Below the pieces are notes generated by a model. The model was not told where the DNA came from, ran no database searches, and saw only the letters and a program-made list of their open reading frames with translations. Below are positions 26,098 to 36,703 of a stretch of 64,000 bases of DNA, piece after piece (within the stretch, counting starts at the first letter, position 1; every line of letters starts with the position of its first letter). This stretch comes from Icerya purchasi (Eukaryota; Arthropoda; Insecta; Hemiptera; Monophlebidae), in NCBI GenBank assembly GCA_039619475.1, contig CM077116.1, forward strand, positions 369,982,294 through 370,046,293, read 5' to 3'. The translations under genes and the position numbers were made by a program.

Positions 26098-26215
26098 TAG
26101 GTATTTATCTAATTTATTGTTCTATATCGTTTGTTATTAAAGTTTGTTTTATTATACAATAAAATTTAACGTTATTAGTTCCTGTGGTAAATGTTTTTTT
26201 TAAATTTTAGTCCGA

Positions 26216-26938
26216 CTATTGTATGTTAAAGAAAGGTATTAGATGAATTCGGTTTAAACCATGAAAATTATTTTTAGCGATCAGCAAATGTCCATCTCTG
26301 AGGTGACTGAGATACGTTTGTCCAATTTTTAAACCCTTACAATTGAATTTCTCAAATACCGATTGCAATAACGAAAAGTTTTGATGACATCGAGTCTCCC
26401 TGTCTAATGCTCTCCTGTATAGGTTAATTTCTGTTTCCACTAGACCAACCTGTATGGTGGCCTTTGCGTTCTTATATATAAATGTCGTATAACTGAAACC
26501 TATATTCATTATTTACCCCGGCTGTTTCGTTAACGTCGCTCTGTGTTGAAATAGAATCGAATACTTTCTCATAGTGTCTTTTAATAGCATGTATAATGGA
26601 CGTCGAAATTCGTTTTGTTTTCCTAGTATTTGTTTCATACGTAATGTATATGGTTTATCCATGCCTTTTTGAAAGCCTGCTTGTTCTTTCGGCTGAAATC
26701 TAACTGTTCGTTTATCCGTCCTGTAATGATTTTTGTCAACAGTTTATAGAGATTTGAAAGAAGTCTAATGGGTCTATAATTTTTTATTACTTTCTTATCC
26801 GTTTTTTTTTTTTTTTTAAGTAGTATTATTAATTCCAGGCCTCCGGTATTGTCTGTTTCTGAATACAAAGGTTGAAAAAGTTCGCTAGCAGGCTCGAAAT
26901 CTCTTCTGTTACTATTTTCAGTATTTCCCCTTGAAATA
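26216..26938 (-). pseudogene. RTE-like LINE reverse transcriptase, middle and 3' part, frameshifted
   Basis: The minus strand shows successive RT blocks in broken frames: EILKIVTEEIS and KQTIPEAWN, then KNYRPIRLLSNLYKLLTKII, then YEKVFDSIST, then ATIQVGLVETEINLYR, then NCKGLKIGQTYLSHLR, then LLIAKN where the FADD box should be (the catalytic Asp pair is damaged). Block wording matches RTE-type endonuclease-reverse transcriptases of insects. At least three frame changes make it dead. Its missing 5' neighbour lies inverted at 27877-28195, across a piggyBac relic. Confidence 0.82.
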
Positions 26939-27876
26939 TTAACCGTGCGTAGGGCGCGGTCTAGGATTTCCATGATCGGGGCGCGGTGAGCAGGCTCACT
27001 TTACAAAAAAATCTACAAAATCCATAAAACGCCGTATTGAATTAAACCAACACTTGGTAAAGCTTCTTTAGGATGTAGAAAATAACGAAAATAAATGCCA
27101 AAAAAAAAAAAAAGATTTAAAAAATATGTAGGTATTTATTACAGTACAAAAACTAAAAATATTCCAATTACGGAAATTGTAAAATGTAATTTTGAAAAAA
27201 AATCAAAAATTGCTCTTTAAAATTTGGAAAAACTGCTCGGCGATGTAGTTTGGGTCTTTGCTAAGTGAAATCACTTGGAGTCGTCTTCTTTCAGTTCCGC
27301 GGCAGGTCCGCACGAGCACGATGAATAGCATGCTGCACAAAGCGATTTCGCGTGACTGAGGCATATTCCTTTGACATTTTTCACAGGAATAGTTCGTCGG
27401 TCGACGTTTATCCGTTTCCACTGTGCAATCACAGGATCTAGACCTTTTGCGAGGGTGTGCGGGTGATTTTGGACGATGATCAAATGGCAGGGGAATCTCT
27501 CGAATAAAGAACGCGAAAAAAAAGTTTCCGTTACAAGGGAGCAGTGAGTCTGACAGGCACATGTCACAATATATCTTCCTTGGGAAATACTACCTAAGCG
27601 TAACTTTCTAAGGAATTATAATACACAAATGAAACGGTTTTTGTTGCTAAAAGTAAAAAATACTGATTAGGGCGCGGTAAGCCTGTCAGATCAGATAGCG
27701 AATTGCTCGTCCTCTTAACGACCGATAACGTACTGACCGGGTGGGCTGGAATCATCTCACACAGTTAGGTGACTACTGCGATGAAGGGGCTCCTTCGCTC
27801 TGCCTACTATCGGGAGGGACACGAAAAAACCCGATACCTGAGCCTGTCAGATCGACCGCGCCCTACGCAGGATTAA
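26939..27876 (-). mobile_element. Internally deleted piggyBac-like element
   Basis: It is bounded by TTAA at 26939-26942 and 27873-27876, the target tetranucleotide of piggyBac elements. Terminal inverted repeats share TGCGTAGGGCGCGGTC (left from 26946; right, reverse complement, up to 27868). Subterminal GGGCGCGGT and AGCCTGTCAGATC motifs recur at about 26979, 27667, 27681 and 27841. Only the transposase C-terminus remains inside. The element sits exactly where two oppositely oriented pieces of an RT pseudogene meet. Confidence 0.72.
27203..27567 (-). pseudogene. piggyBac transposase C-terminal Cys-rich domain remnant
   Basis: In one minus-strand frame (27562 down): KRSRSCDC, then TNYSCEKCQ. 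After a frameshift near 27375 the neighbouring frame continues KGICLSHAKSLCAACYSSC. Together these give the spaced Cys/His pattern of the zinc-binding C-terminal domain of piggyBac-family transposases, which contributes to end recognition. The catalytic DDD core is missing. Position and orientation agree with the terminal repeats of the surrounding element. Confidence 0.7.
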
Positions 27877-28195
27877 GAAGAAACTTACAAATTGGGAATA
27901 ATAAAATAATAATACGTCTAAAAGACAAAAATGGCATTGAGTGTAAAAGTAGAGCAGAGATTGCGGAAATAATTCGGTAGTATTGTTCAAAAATTATATA
28001 ATGATGAAACGATAAACATGCCGGATATCATAGATGCAAAATACAACATTAACAACAAACCAATAGATAAGATACATATATCAAAAGAGGAAGTAATGGC
28101 TACAATTTAAAGTATATAAAATGGTAAAAGTGCAAGACCAGACGGACTGAAACGTAAATGAAATGCGTAATATTCCATTACAAAAACTAGGAAAC
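27877..28195 (+). pseudogene. RTE-like LINE, 5' part of RT, inverted relative to its 3' part
   Basis: Plus-strand blocks IIIRLKDKNGIECKSRAEIA, NDETINMPDI, ISKEEVMATI and NGKSARPDGL (normally NGKSxGPDGI) match the segment just upstream of the RT part at 26216-26938. Stops and frame changes interrupt it. Order and orientation fit the 5' inversion produced by twin priming of LINEs, with a later piggyBac insertion at the junction. Confidence 0.75.
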
Positions 28196-30185
28196 TAAAA
28201 GGTGTACGCTTGATAACATCAATGGAAATCATATCACAAAAAAAGTTAACGATAAGAAGCCAACAGAGAAAAGGAAAAAAATACAACTAATAATCAGAAT
28301 TAGGTAGAAGACGGTAGCGTTGGAGTGCCTGCAGGAGTGGTATTTCCTTCGGATGTAATCGGTTTACCGATTCTGTAAATTAAGGAAATGGAAACAATTC
28401 ATCTTACGCTAAATTTATGTCGTTACGCCAAGAGAAAAAAAAAAGAAAGAAAAACAAAAAAAACTTAAGTTTCAGAAAGCATTCAAGAACGAGCATAAAA
28501 TAACGGTAGAACTAGAAAATTATAAAATTCGAGACTGAGGAAAATTATGAAGTGCCAACAAAATTCCGTAGAGTAATAAATTATATTCTATTTTTGAGGG
28601 CACGATGCAATCTGCAATCAAGTGCGCCCTTAAATTTTATTCTCAAAACGATTACAGCACGTTATAAACGCTGAAATTCATCCGTGATGTTTGATGTTTG
28701 GAACATTTTGTTTTCGTACCGAGATTTTTAAAAAGAAAACAGAGAAAAGAAAAAAAAAGAAATGAAAAAAAAAAATTGCAATTTGTAGTTGAAATAGAAT
28801 ATCGAAATTTCGAGGTATTATCGAATTTGTTCAGAATGCGGCATATAGGAACCGAAAATTTCTCCACTATCATCACGATCCGTGTAAACTTGAACGAAGA
28901 GAATTCAAAGTTCAGAGTCACGGCATTAATTGAAACTTTATAATGTTCCGGTAATTAAGCTAATTTAGTTTATTTAAATGTTCATAAATCTATGGATTTG
29001 CTTAGACGGATTAATGTTAGCAGTGAGCCAGCCTTTTCGACTACGCTCAAATTACGCGAAACTCCGTAAAATAATCGATCCCGCCCGAAAGTGATTACCA
29101 CGCATTTAGAAAAAAACAAAAATGTTCATACATCAACACAATAACCATATTTCCGACAATAATAATAAAAGTAATTAAGAAAATATACACGACAACAGTT
29201 CAGCTATTTGTGCGGCAAACATTCGTCTGTAAGTTTTAGAAGGCAGTATAAATCAACAAATGCGGCAGAGGTTGAAACGAACGGTACAGCGACAAAAGGT
29301 AGAACAATAAAGATGAACGAGAAAAATTGGAGTTACCTTTTCAGCGCTACCATTAATAATCAACGACGCTTACTTTAATTTTTCTATTACATAATGCAAT
29401 AGAGTTAGTCAAGGTCACCCTTCGGACACTACGTTATTTTTCGCTGGTACCATGATTAGTTCAAAATCTACGGGTCATATTTCAGAATTGTGCAACCAAA
29501 AATGTGCAGTGTACAATACGTCGGTCACATTCTGCAAACGTAAGTAATTAGTTAAACGTTCGATTTGATTGGCTCTTTATACTATTACTGTATGTCAAAG
29601 CGTTCCTAGTGACCTGTTAATGTTGGAGATGTACTCAAAACGCCAGGTGAACAAAACACAAAAGACTAGAAGATCATCAGATTGGAATTCACCTATTACT
29701 GCTACTACTGAACTCCGACGTTTTACATATTAAACACTTTTCTTCGCATGCCTGACTTTCGAGATTTATACTGATAAGCTAAAAACTGTAGATGCACTGA
29801 CGGATTTCGTTCTTTTTTCAATTTGATTGGATACTTTGCCGCACAATTAGGGATACCGGATTTTGCTTAATGCAAGTTGTGACAAAAGTGTTTGGTGAAA
29901 ATCGTTAATGAAATCTACAAGTTGTGACGTAAAATTTCGTCACCAAACGATTAAAAAATGGCGCAGCCAATTAAAACCAACTGTCTCGTAAAAATCATAG
30001 AAGACTGTGTCATCTGTAGGTCCTCAGCTTGCGGAAAGAAGATGTTTAATTTTTACTAATTAAATTTCTATTTCGTTACTTATTTGTACAGAAACACACT
30101 GGTAACATTTATCGGCTTGATCTACAAGGAGAATGTCGAAAGTGTGTGGGTCACCGATTTAGTCCGACTTTTTCCAAATTTTTAC
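28196..30185. other. No gene recognised
   Basis: AT-rich DNA. The two complementary frames near 28650-28940 come from a low-complexity K/E-rich (F/S-rich) stretch. A short inverted pair GTTTGGTGA / TCACCAAAC lies around 29889-29950. Confidence 0.55.
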
Positions 30186-30480
30186 CGTTTTATTTTTTTG
30201 TTTTCTTTTGCATTTGAAACTCGAGAAAAGCGCGCCAAAATTTGAGCTGGCGTGTGCGATGTGTGACTATAAAGTGCTAAGGAGAGTATTTAATTTCTTT
30301 TCTACATCTAATCGTCAATGTTTATTCCACGATGTCTCTTCAAAGCAGTCGATCCCTTATTGGTATTACGCACTTATGCCACAAACCGTAATTTCGAGAA
30401 ATACTGTTGAAACAAAGCCCCCTTTAAGGTACGGTATCTCGCTCTGTGATTTTATCTCGCATCTGTTATTAAAAAAAATG
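30186..30480 (-). pseudogene. mariner element, 3' part (inverted copy)
   Basis: Reverse complement of the 3' half of the mariner relic at 30775-31390: both contain TTTCTCGAAA.TACGGT, the AATAAACA.TGA block and GCGCTTTTCTCGAGTTTC. It corresponds to the C-terminal codons and 3' UTR of the transposase. It ends abruptly toward the centre, facing the plus-strand copy. Confidence 0.65.
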
Positions 30481-30774
30481 GTTGTCCTTTTTTGAGTGTG
30501 TCTTCTTGGGAAATAAAAAAAAAAAATACCGTGTTAATAAAAAGAAAAAAGCGGGAATAAGTGAATTCAATTTTTTCTTTTTTTGTATGTATAAGTTTTT
30601 CAAATTTTGTAATATTACATTTTATGCAATTTTTGTAATAATAATAAAATTTACTATTCAAAATAATATCAAATTATATAATAAATAAGAAATAATTATT
30701 TTGCGGGTAAAAAAAAGTAAAAAGGGACAAAAAATATTATTGGCGAAGCGAGGTTAAACACTTCTAGATTTTCA

Positions 30775-31390
30775 AGGTACGATCCGAAAGTATCGAGAAT
30801 TCTGTAATTGCATGCGCTTTGACAGGAATGAAATAGTTCACTACGAATTTTTATCGACTGTTCGTAGAATCAATAGGGAGTACTACTTACAAGTTTTACA
30901 CAATTTGCATGAGACAATCAACGACCCAAGAACTTTGGAGAAACAATTCGTCGGTTTTGCACCACAACAACGCACTGGCGTATACTGCTTTGCTTACCGA
31001 ACAGCAGTTCGTGGCGAAACATAACATCATTGTAATTCTGCAACCAGCCTACGAGTACTCGAAATTTTCCTATTTCGTCTACACTCAAAAAGAACAACGT
31101 TTTTCAATAATAGATACGAGATAAAATCATCGCGGAGCAAGATATCATACCTAAAAAGGAGCGTTGTTCCAACAGTGTTTCTCGAAACTACGGTGTGGTA
31201 TAATTGCATAACATCAAAGGGGCACTACTTTGAAGGGACCATGGAACAATAAACACTGAAGATTAGGTGTAAATATGTTTTGAAAAGAAAGTAAAAATTT
31301 TCCTTACTACTTTATGGTCACACCTGACTAATTTTAGATGCGCTTTTCTCGAGTTTCCAATACAAAAGAAAAACAAAAAAAAAACGGTGA
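30775..31390 (+). pseudogene. mariner transposase, C-terminal half, frameshifted and catalytically dead
   Basis: The first frame reads FDRNEIVHYEF and INREYYLQVLHNLHETI. The second reads WRNNSSVLHHNNALAYTALL and AKHNIIVILQPAYE. These are the mariner transposase blocks around the second and third catalytic aspartates. The usual HHDNAPAH is HHNN here, so the second Asp is lost, and the PPYSPDLAP box carrying the third Asp is replaced. A frameshift lies near 30910. C-terminal remnant and 3' UTR follow to about 31390. It forms an inverted pair with 30186-30480. Confidence 0.85.
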
Positions 31391-31585
31391 AATTCGTATT
31401 TGTTTTTTAATACCATGCCATCTGGAAAAAATTGGGCCAAATGTAACCCCTTGTTAGTTTAAAATTTTTCTGAAAAGTTGGCTTATTTCAATAAAGAGGG
31501 TAAGTTGTGGAATAAGTGTGCATTTAGTTCGGTAGCTTAATTTATAATTTACTTATATTTCATAATCGGCCGTTGCTAATGCACG

Positions 31586-31590
<5 letters not shown>

Positions 31591-31618
<28 letters not shown>
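31591..31618 (+). repeat. Poly(T) tract
   Basis: An uninterrupted T-run of nearly 30 bases; it could be the tail of a minus-strand retroinsertion, but no body is recognisable. Confidence 0.85.
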
Positions 31619-31639
31619 GGCCCTAGTAACAACGCTAGA

Positions 31640-32680
31640 TCATTATTGCTCCACAGACAAATCCTCTCGACACAAAAATTGTAGTTGGTGTGAATGGCGC
31701 AAATCTACCAATCAACTACGATCTTTTGAGTATCCTGCTCGATTGATTGACGGAAGAAATTGAGAAGTACGTTCGGCCGATTTATGAAGAACTATCAAAT
31801 GACTTTTTAACGAGATGTTAGACGGTCACACGCAAAATTCAAACGAGTCGTTCAATACTCAATAACAGGCCTGGATTTAGGGGGGGCTGCAGCCCCGGGC
31901 CTCGCCCTATGAAGGAACCCCCAAGGAACACCCACACCCGACATGTAATAAAAAATTAATCTATCATTTGCCATATACATAAACTTTTTATTAAATAAAC
32001 AGAATTAACTTTACAGAAGCAAGTGCATTTTGTACTACATTTATTTGTTAATAATTTTGTATCCATTTTTATTTTCTCCTACAGGAGGAAATTTCTTGAT
32101 AGTAAAATTTCGAGTTTCGTAAAAACGTACCAGAAATTTGTTTTACGTAATCTACGTTTATAGGAAATGTCTGTATAAATGTGTGTGTGTGTACACGCGC
32201 AAAACACACTGCCATTCTACGCAAATCTTTGGTTAAAATTTTCTGAAAAATTCATTGTTTAAAATTATATATATATATATTTTTTTTGTCATCGAAAATT
32301 CCACACATTGTCTATATGATATTTAGTTTTGTTTACGTTAATTCGTGAATTCAAAATAATATAATTGAAAGTAATTAAAGAAAATTTAGTTATTCTATAA
32401 AACTGATAATTTAATCACTTCCGAAAAGGGCCCTAATATTTCCGTAGCCCCGGGTCTATCATACATTTAATCCGGACCTGTTCAATAGTCTGACGTATCA
32501 ATCCAAAGCGCTTGCATTTCGGCGAAAAATTCGTTAAAATAGCTGCCTACTTGGCTGCAGGAATGTTTAATAAAGAATATTCAGCGATTTTGAATACTAT
32601 GCAGTTGCTGCATTTGAATATTGACCAACAATGCCAAAACTGTCGACGCGCAACGGATCGAAAGGGAGAACAGCTGTCAG
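31640..32680 (+). pseudogene. Mutator-like transposase-domain relic split by a hAT-type insertion
   Basis: Left part (to about 31858): CSTDKSSRH, CSWCEWRKS, FEYPARLIDG, YVRPIYEELSNDFLTRC, then after a one-base shift DGHTQNSNESFN. Right part (from 32481): FNSLTYQSKALAF, then KIAAYLAAGMFNKEYSAIL and HLNIDQQCQNC. Cys/His spacing and the TQNxNESFN box match the Mutator-like transposase domain found in many invertebrate uncharacterised proteins. The two halves are continuous apart from the insertion. Frameshifts show the gene was decaying as well as interrupted. I recognise the family by pattern, not by search. Confidence 0.65.
31859..32480. mobile_element. Non-autonomous hAT-like element
   Basis: The ends are inverted: CAGGCCTGGATTTAG from 31866, and CAGGTCCGGATTAAA reading inward from 32480, each followed by a CCCCGGG block. 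It is flanked by TTCAATAC (31851-31858) and TTCAATAG (32481-32488), an 8-bp duplication with one mismatch that also restores the reading frame of the split host relic. Seven extra bases separate the left duplication from the CAGG end. It contains no transposase. Confidence 0.75.
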
Positions 32681-33689
32681 TCACTTAGCACCAATGGGGT
32701 CCGTCCGGCTCCGTATGGGGGGGACCAGCAATAGCTGATTAGCCGATCATTAGCGCAAGAAACGAAGATTTATATATTATCTCTTATTGAAAACTTCAAA
32801 ACGCGTTTTCTCGAGTTTTAATTTTTTCGATTTTTCTGAATTAGCCGGCGCGATTGCAAAAAATCCAAACGACCTATTGACTTGAACTAAAATCTATTCT
32901 CTTCACTATTGATTTTTCTTTTCTATGCGAACTAACAAAAATTGTTAAGAAAGTACTTTAAGAAATCTTTTAAACAATAATTATTTTCACTTTTTTTTTA
33001 GTTCACCTAGAAGGAAAATATATATGATAATTGGAAATTTTTTTGGTTTTTATGTTTGTGACAAGAATTACGAACTGGGCATCTTTCCCGCCAATTATGA
33101 ACTACAGTAGCAAAACGTCATAGGAAAAGGCTCATTGCTCCGCAGTTTATTCATTGTATCTACTTAATAAAAATTATTTACACGCTTCAAATATGTAAGA
33201 AAATATACCCTAAAAAGTTCCCTGGGCTAAGTTGTTTTTTTCTCTTCCAAAAAAAAAAAAAAAAAAAATCCTCCTGAAGATCTTTTTTAGGCCTTTTAAA
33301 GCAGGATCCCCTCTTAATCTTGTGAAACTGATGATATCTACTCAATGGAGAAATAATTCCATTTGTTTAAATTATAACTGGGGTGTCCCGTAGTAGCTTA
33401 TTTTTAGGGACTTTGGCGCATAGTTCCATTTTTCTCCACCAGAAAATGTAGGAGCGCTAGTGTCGCGCCTGAAAACACGATCCGCTCGCAGAAACTAACA
33501 TATGTATTTTATTTGGGAGGCAAAAGTAACCGAATTTTTTTGTTCCGACAGTGCAAAATCATCCGAGTTTCTTCGTGGTTCACCAAATTTCCCCAAAATT
33601 TCCCTGTGCGGTTCCCTCGCATTTCCGATAATTTGGAGCGTTTAAAAATTAGCTTAAATATAATATTTAAAGCCGGAAACCAAGCTCCG
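32681..33689. other. No gene recognised
   Basis: AT-rich DNA. The complementary frames at 33509-33779 carry no recognisable domain. There is a poly(A) run near 33250. Confidence 0.5.
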
Positions 33690-34258
33690 ATCGACCACCT
33701 TTTATCATTCATACGTATTTTTTTTTTTATTTTATTTATTCCATCCGTAAGTATTTATGTATGTTTTCCCCGGTTCTAAAAATAAATCCATTGATGTCTC
33801 GCCCCTCAACGAATGCGCACCGTCCGATCCCACACACATTCTGTTCTCATTAGTTTCCCTATCGTTCATAATATTTTTTCCAGAGCCTAAGTATTATAAA
33901 ATTAGTCAAAATATATTTTTTCAATTTCTACGGTTCCAAAAATTTTTTCCTTATTCTCCGATCGTTGCAAAAGCGTACTGACAGATCACATGCTTATATC
34001 TATCATATCGTCAGCCGTTGCGAAGGCATACCGTTCGATCCTGCACACACTCTACTCTCGATAGTTTCCCTATCGTTCATAATATTTTTTCCGGAGCCTA
34101 AGTATTATAAAATTAGTCCAAGTATATTTTATTATTTTTCTCACTTACGATTATTTTTCCGTCCGTAAGTATTATAAAATTAGCCTAAGTATATTTCACA
34201 TTTTCTACGGTTCCAAAAATTATTCTTTATTCTCCGATCGTTACAAAAGCGTACTGAC

Positions 34259-34500
34259 TAGTGATGGGCAACTTCGAAATGTTTCATTCGAATTATTCAA
34301 TTGTTCGATAACTTCGAATGCATTCGATTGTTCCACAGTTGCATTCGAAATGTTATTTCATTCGTATAATTCCTTTGTATTCACATCAATCATTCAAATT
34401 AAAATCATTCGAATCAAAATCGTTTGACTGTTTTTTGTTTTTTTTTTGACGATTGTTGATTGTTTCGATTGTAAAAACATTTCGAAATCGTACATCACTA
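34259..34500. mobile_element. hAT-type MITE, copy 1
   Basis: Terminal inverted repeats TAGTGATGGGCAAC (left) and TAGTGATGTACGATTTCGAA (right, reverse complement). Flanking 8-bp duplication GTACTGAC / GCACTGAC. The interior is made of ATTCGAA-type repeats. 242 bp. Confidence 0.82.
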
Positions 34501-34783
34501 GCACTGACAGATAGCACGCTTATATCTACCATAGTGTTAGCCACCACGAAAGCGAACCATTCGATCTCGTGCACACTCTACTCTCGATAGTTTCCCTATC
34601 GTTCATAATAATTTTTCAAAGCCTAAGTATTATAGAATTAGTGCAAGTATATTTATTATTTTTTCTCACTTACGATTATTTTTCCGTCTGTAAGTATTAT
34701 AAAATTAGTCTAAGTATATTTCTCATTTTCTATGGTTCCAAAAATTTTTCCTTATTCTCCGATCGTTACAAAAGCGCACTGAC

Positions 34784-35139
34784 TAGTGATGGGCAACTTC
34801 GAAATGATTCATTCGAATTATTCGATTGTTCGATAACTTCGAATGCATTTGATTGTTCGATAACTTCGAATGCATTTGATTGTTCGATAACTTCGAATGC
34901 ATTCGATTGTTCCACAGTTGCATTCGAAATGTTATTTCATTCGAATAATTCATTCGTATTCACAACAATCATTTGAATTAAAATCATTCAAATTAAAATC
35001 ATTTGAATCAAAATCATTCGAATCAAAATCATCTGAATCAAAATCATTCGAATCAAAATCATTTGATTGTTTTTTTTTTTTTTTTTGACGATTGTTGATT
35101 GTTTCGATTGTAAAAACATTTCGAAATCGCACATCACTA
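34784..35139. mobile_element. hAT-type MITE, copy 2, internally expanded
   Basis: Same ends as copy 1 and the same position within the next array unit, flanked by GCACTGAC / GCACTGGC. 356 bp: the interior gained extra TTGTTCGATAACTTCGAATG and AATCAAAATCATT units. These give the apparently repetitive frame at 34569-34976, which is not a gene. Confidence 0.82.
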
Positions 35140-35900
35140 GCACTGGCAGATCACACGCTTATATCTACCATAGCGTTAGCCATCGCGAAAGCGAACCATT
35201 CGATCCCGTGCACACTCTGCTCTCAATAGTTTCCCTATCGTTCATAATAATTTTTCCAAGCCTAATTATTATAGAATTAGTCTAAGTATATTTATTATTT
35301 TTTCTCACTTACGATTACTTTTCCATCCGTAAGTATTTATGTATGTTTTCCCCGGTTCTAAAAATAAATCTATCGATGTCTCGCCCCTCAATGAATGCGC
35401 ACGCATCATTCTCGCGCACGTGTCATTCGTTCGCGTTACCACTTTTTTTCAAAATTAGTCCAAGTATATTTTATTATTTTTCTCATTACGATTATTTTCA
35501 GTCCGTAAGTATTTCTGTATGTTTTCCGAGATTTTAAAAATTAATCCGAACAGACATCCAGACTGTTGTGAAAGCACACTAACCATTCCCGCACAGATTC
35601 TACATTATACGTTACTCTATTACGAGTTCTTCAAAAATTGATTCAAATATTTTTTTCATTTTTTTTTTTTCAATCCTAAAAATTCATTCTTTCTACCCCC
35701 GCCCCTCCCAGCTAAAATTACCGATCTTTCGTAATCTTTATTTATTTTATCGATTCTAAAAATTAATCAATGGTTCGCTTGAAAGCGCACCGTACATTCC
35801 CACACACATATCTTCCATCACGAATTTCCCCATCGATCATGAACATTTTTCAACGTTAGCCACAATAGCATATCACATTGGTCTCGCATACGCACCACAT

Positions 35901-36672
35901 GCAGTTCTATATGTTTAATTTTTTATTAACGATCTTTATTTTTTGTACAGGTATTACTTTTTCCTACACAGTCATGTCATCATATACACTTAACATTGTC
36001 AAAATAATTTTAACCTTTCGAGAAAGAAAAATCTCCGATCAATAAAAAGTATTTATCAACATCACAATTATTTTTAATATTAATCGTTTCGCTACAAACA
36101 TAATTTTTTTATTTAATAAACTCATCAACATCATCAATCGTTTCAAGACATTATTGTTTCAAACATCAATCCCTCTTTTCCAAAAATTGATAACCTCTGC
36201 AGGTATATATCTCGTCGTCGCAACAACCTTTACCTGCATGACTCGCATACCTTCAAGACCACTTGTACATTGCTCGCACGCTATTTACCATTATTCGGTA
36301 CAAGAATATTTTTCACACTCCCTCACATACATATGCGCATACACTCAAAGTCCTCGATTACTTTGCTCGTATACAAATATATCAGCTTTCTCCGACGGAA
36401 CAACATTTTTCTGACGTAACATTTCCACTGCCACAACCGATTCAAAGGTAGTTAATGAGATAGACTATCGAACGGAATCATTCAAGCAGTCAGTATTAGT
36501 TTTATGTTAAACATGTGTATTTTCTCGAATCTGTGTTCACGCATTATTAAAAAATTTACGTCAATGTTAAAGAAAATAATTTCCTACGTTTTTCCTCTTT
36601 TTTTCTCTATCATTTTTTTTTCTGTCTTTTATCTTTTCTTTTTCTCTGTCTTTTTTTTTTTTTTTTTTTTTA
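35901..36672. other. Gene-poor stretch ending in a long pyrimidine tract
   Basis: AT-rich. From about 36593 to 36672 the plus strand is almost pure pyrimidine and ends in TAG just before the open frame at 36704. This resembles an intron 3' splice site but could be simple sequence. Confidence 0.5.
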
Positions 36673-36703
36673 GTGAAAAGTTTGAAATACATATTATTCA
36701 ATC

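Larger units (their letters stand above)
25811..26158. repeat. 145-bp near-perfect inverted repeat, possible Penelope-like terminal structure
   Basis: Left arm 25811-25955 and right arm 26014-26158 are reverse complements with only about two mismatches noticed, separated by a 58-bp spacer. Each arm contains CTGATGATGGG and CCCGAAAACG in the order of a hammerhead ribozyme core, reading outward. A related inverted repeat occurs at 52069-53536. Terminal repeats carrying hammerheads are known from Penelope-like retroelements, so this may be a relic of one. No GIY-YIG or Penelope-type RT was found nearby, so the assignment is inference. Confidence 0.85.
33690..35900 (+). repeat. Decayed tandem array with nested MITEs
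   Basis: Blocks recur in order: AGTTTCCCTATCGTTCATAA (about 33857, 34067, 34589, 35229; weaker near 35823), CCTAAGTATTATA, AAAATTAGTCCAAGTATA, TACGGTTCCAAAAAT, CTCCGATCGTT.CAAAAGCG and CGCTTATATCTA. Units are about 210-275 bp once the nested MITEs are removed. The outer blocks GTATGTTTTCCCCGGTTCTA at about 33757 and 35341 are near-identical. The AAATTAGTCNAAGTATA motif continues sporadically to about 39780, so the array was once larger. Confidence 0.85.

Noticed and set aside
27741..27980. 79-codon plus-strand frame as a gene
   Set aside because: It is a chimera of piggyBac end sequence and the adjoining RT relic.
34569..35132. Frames with repeated FDCSITSNA and ESKSF/SNDFD units
   Set aside because: They come from ATTCGAA-type internal repeats of a MITE and appear on both strands.
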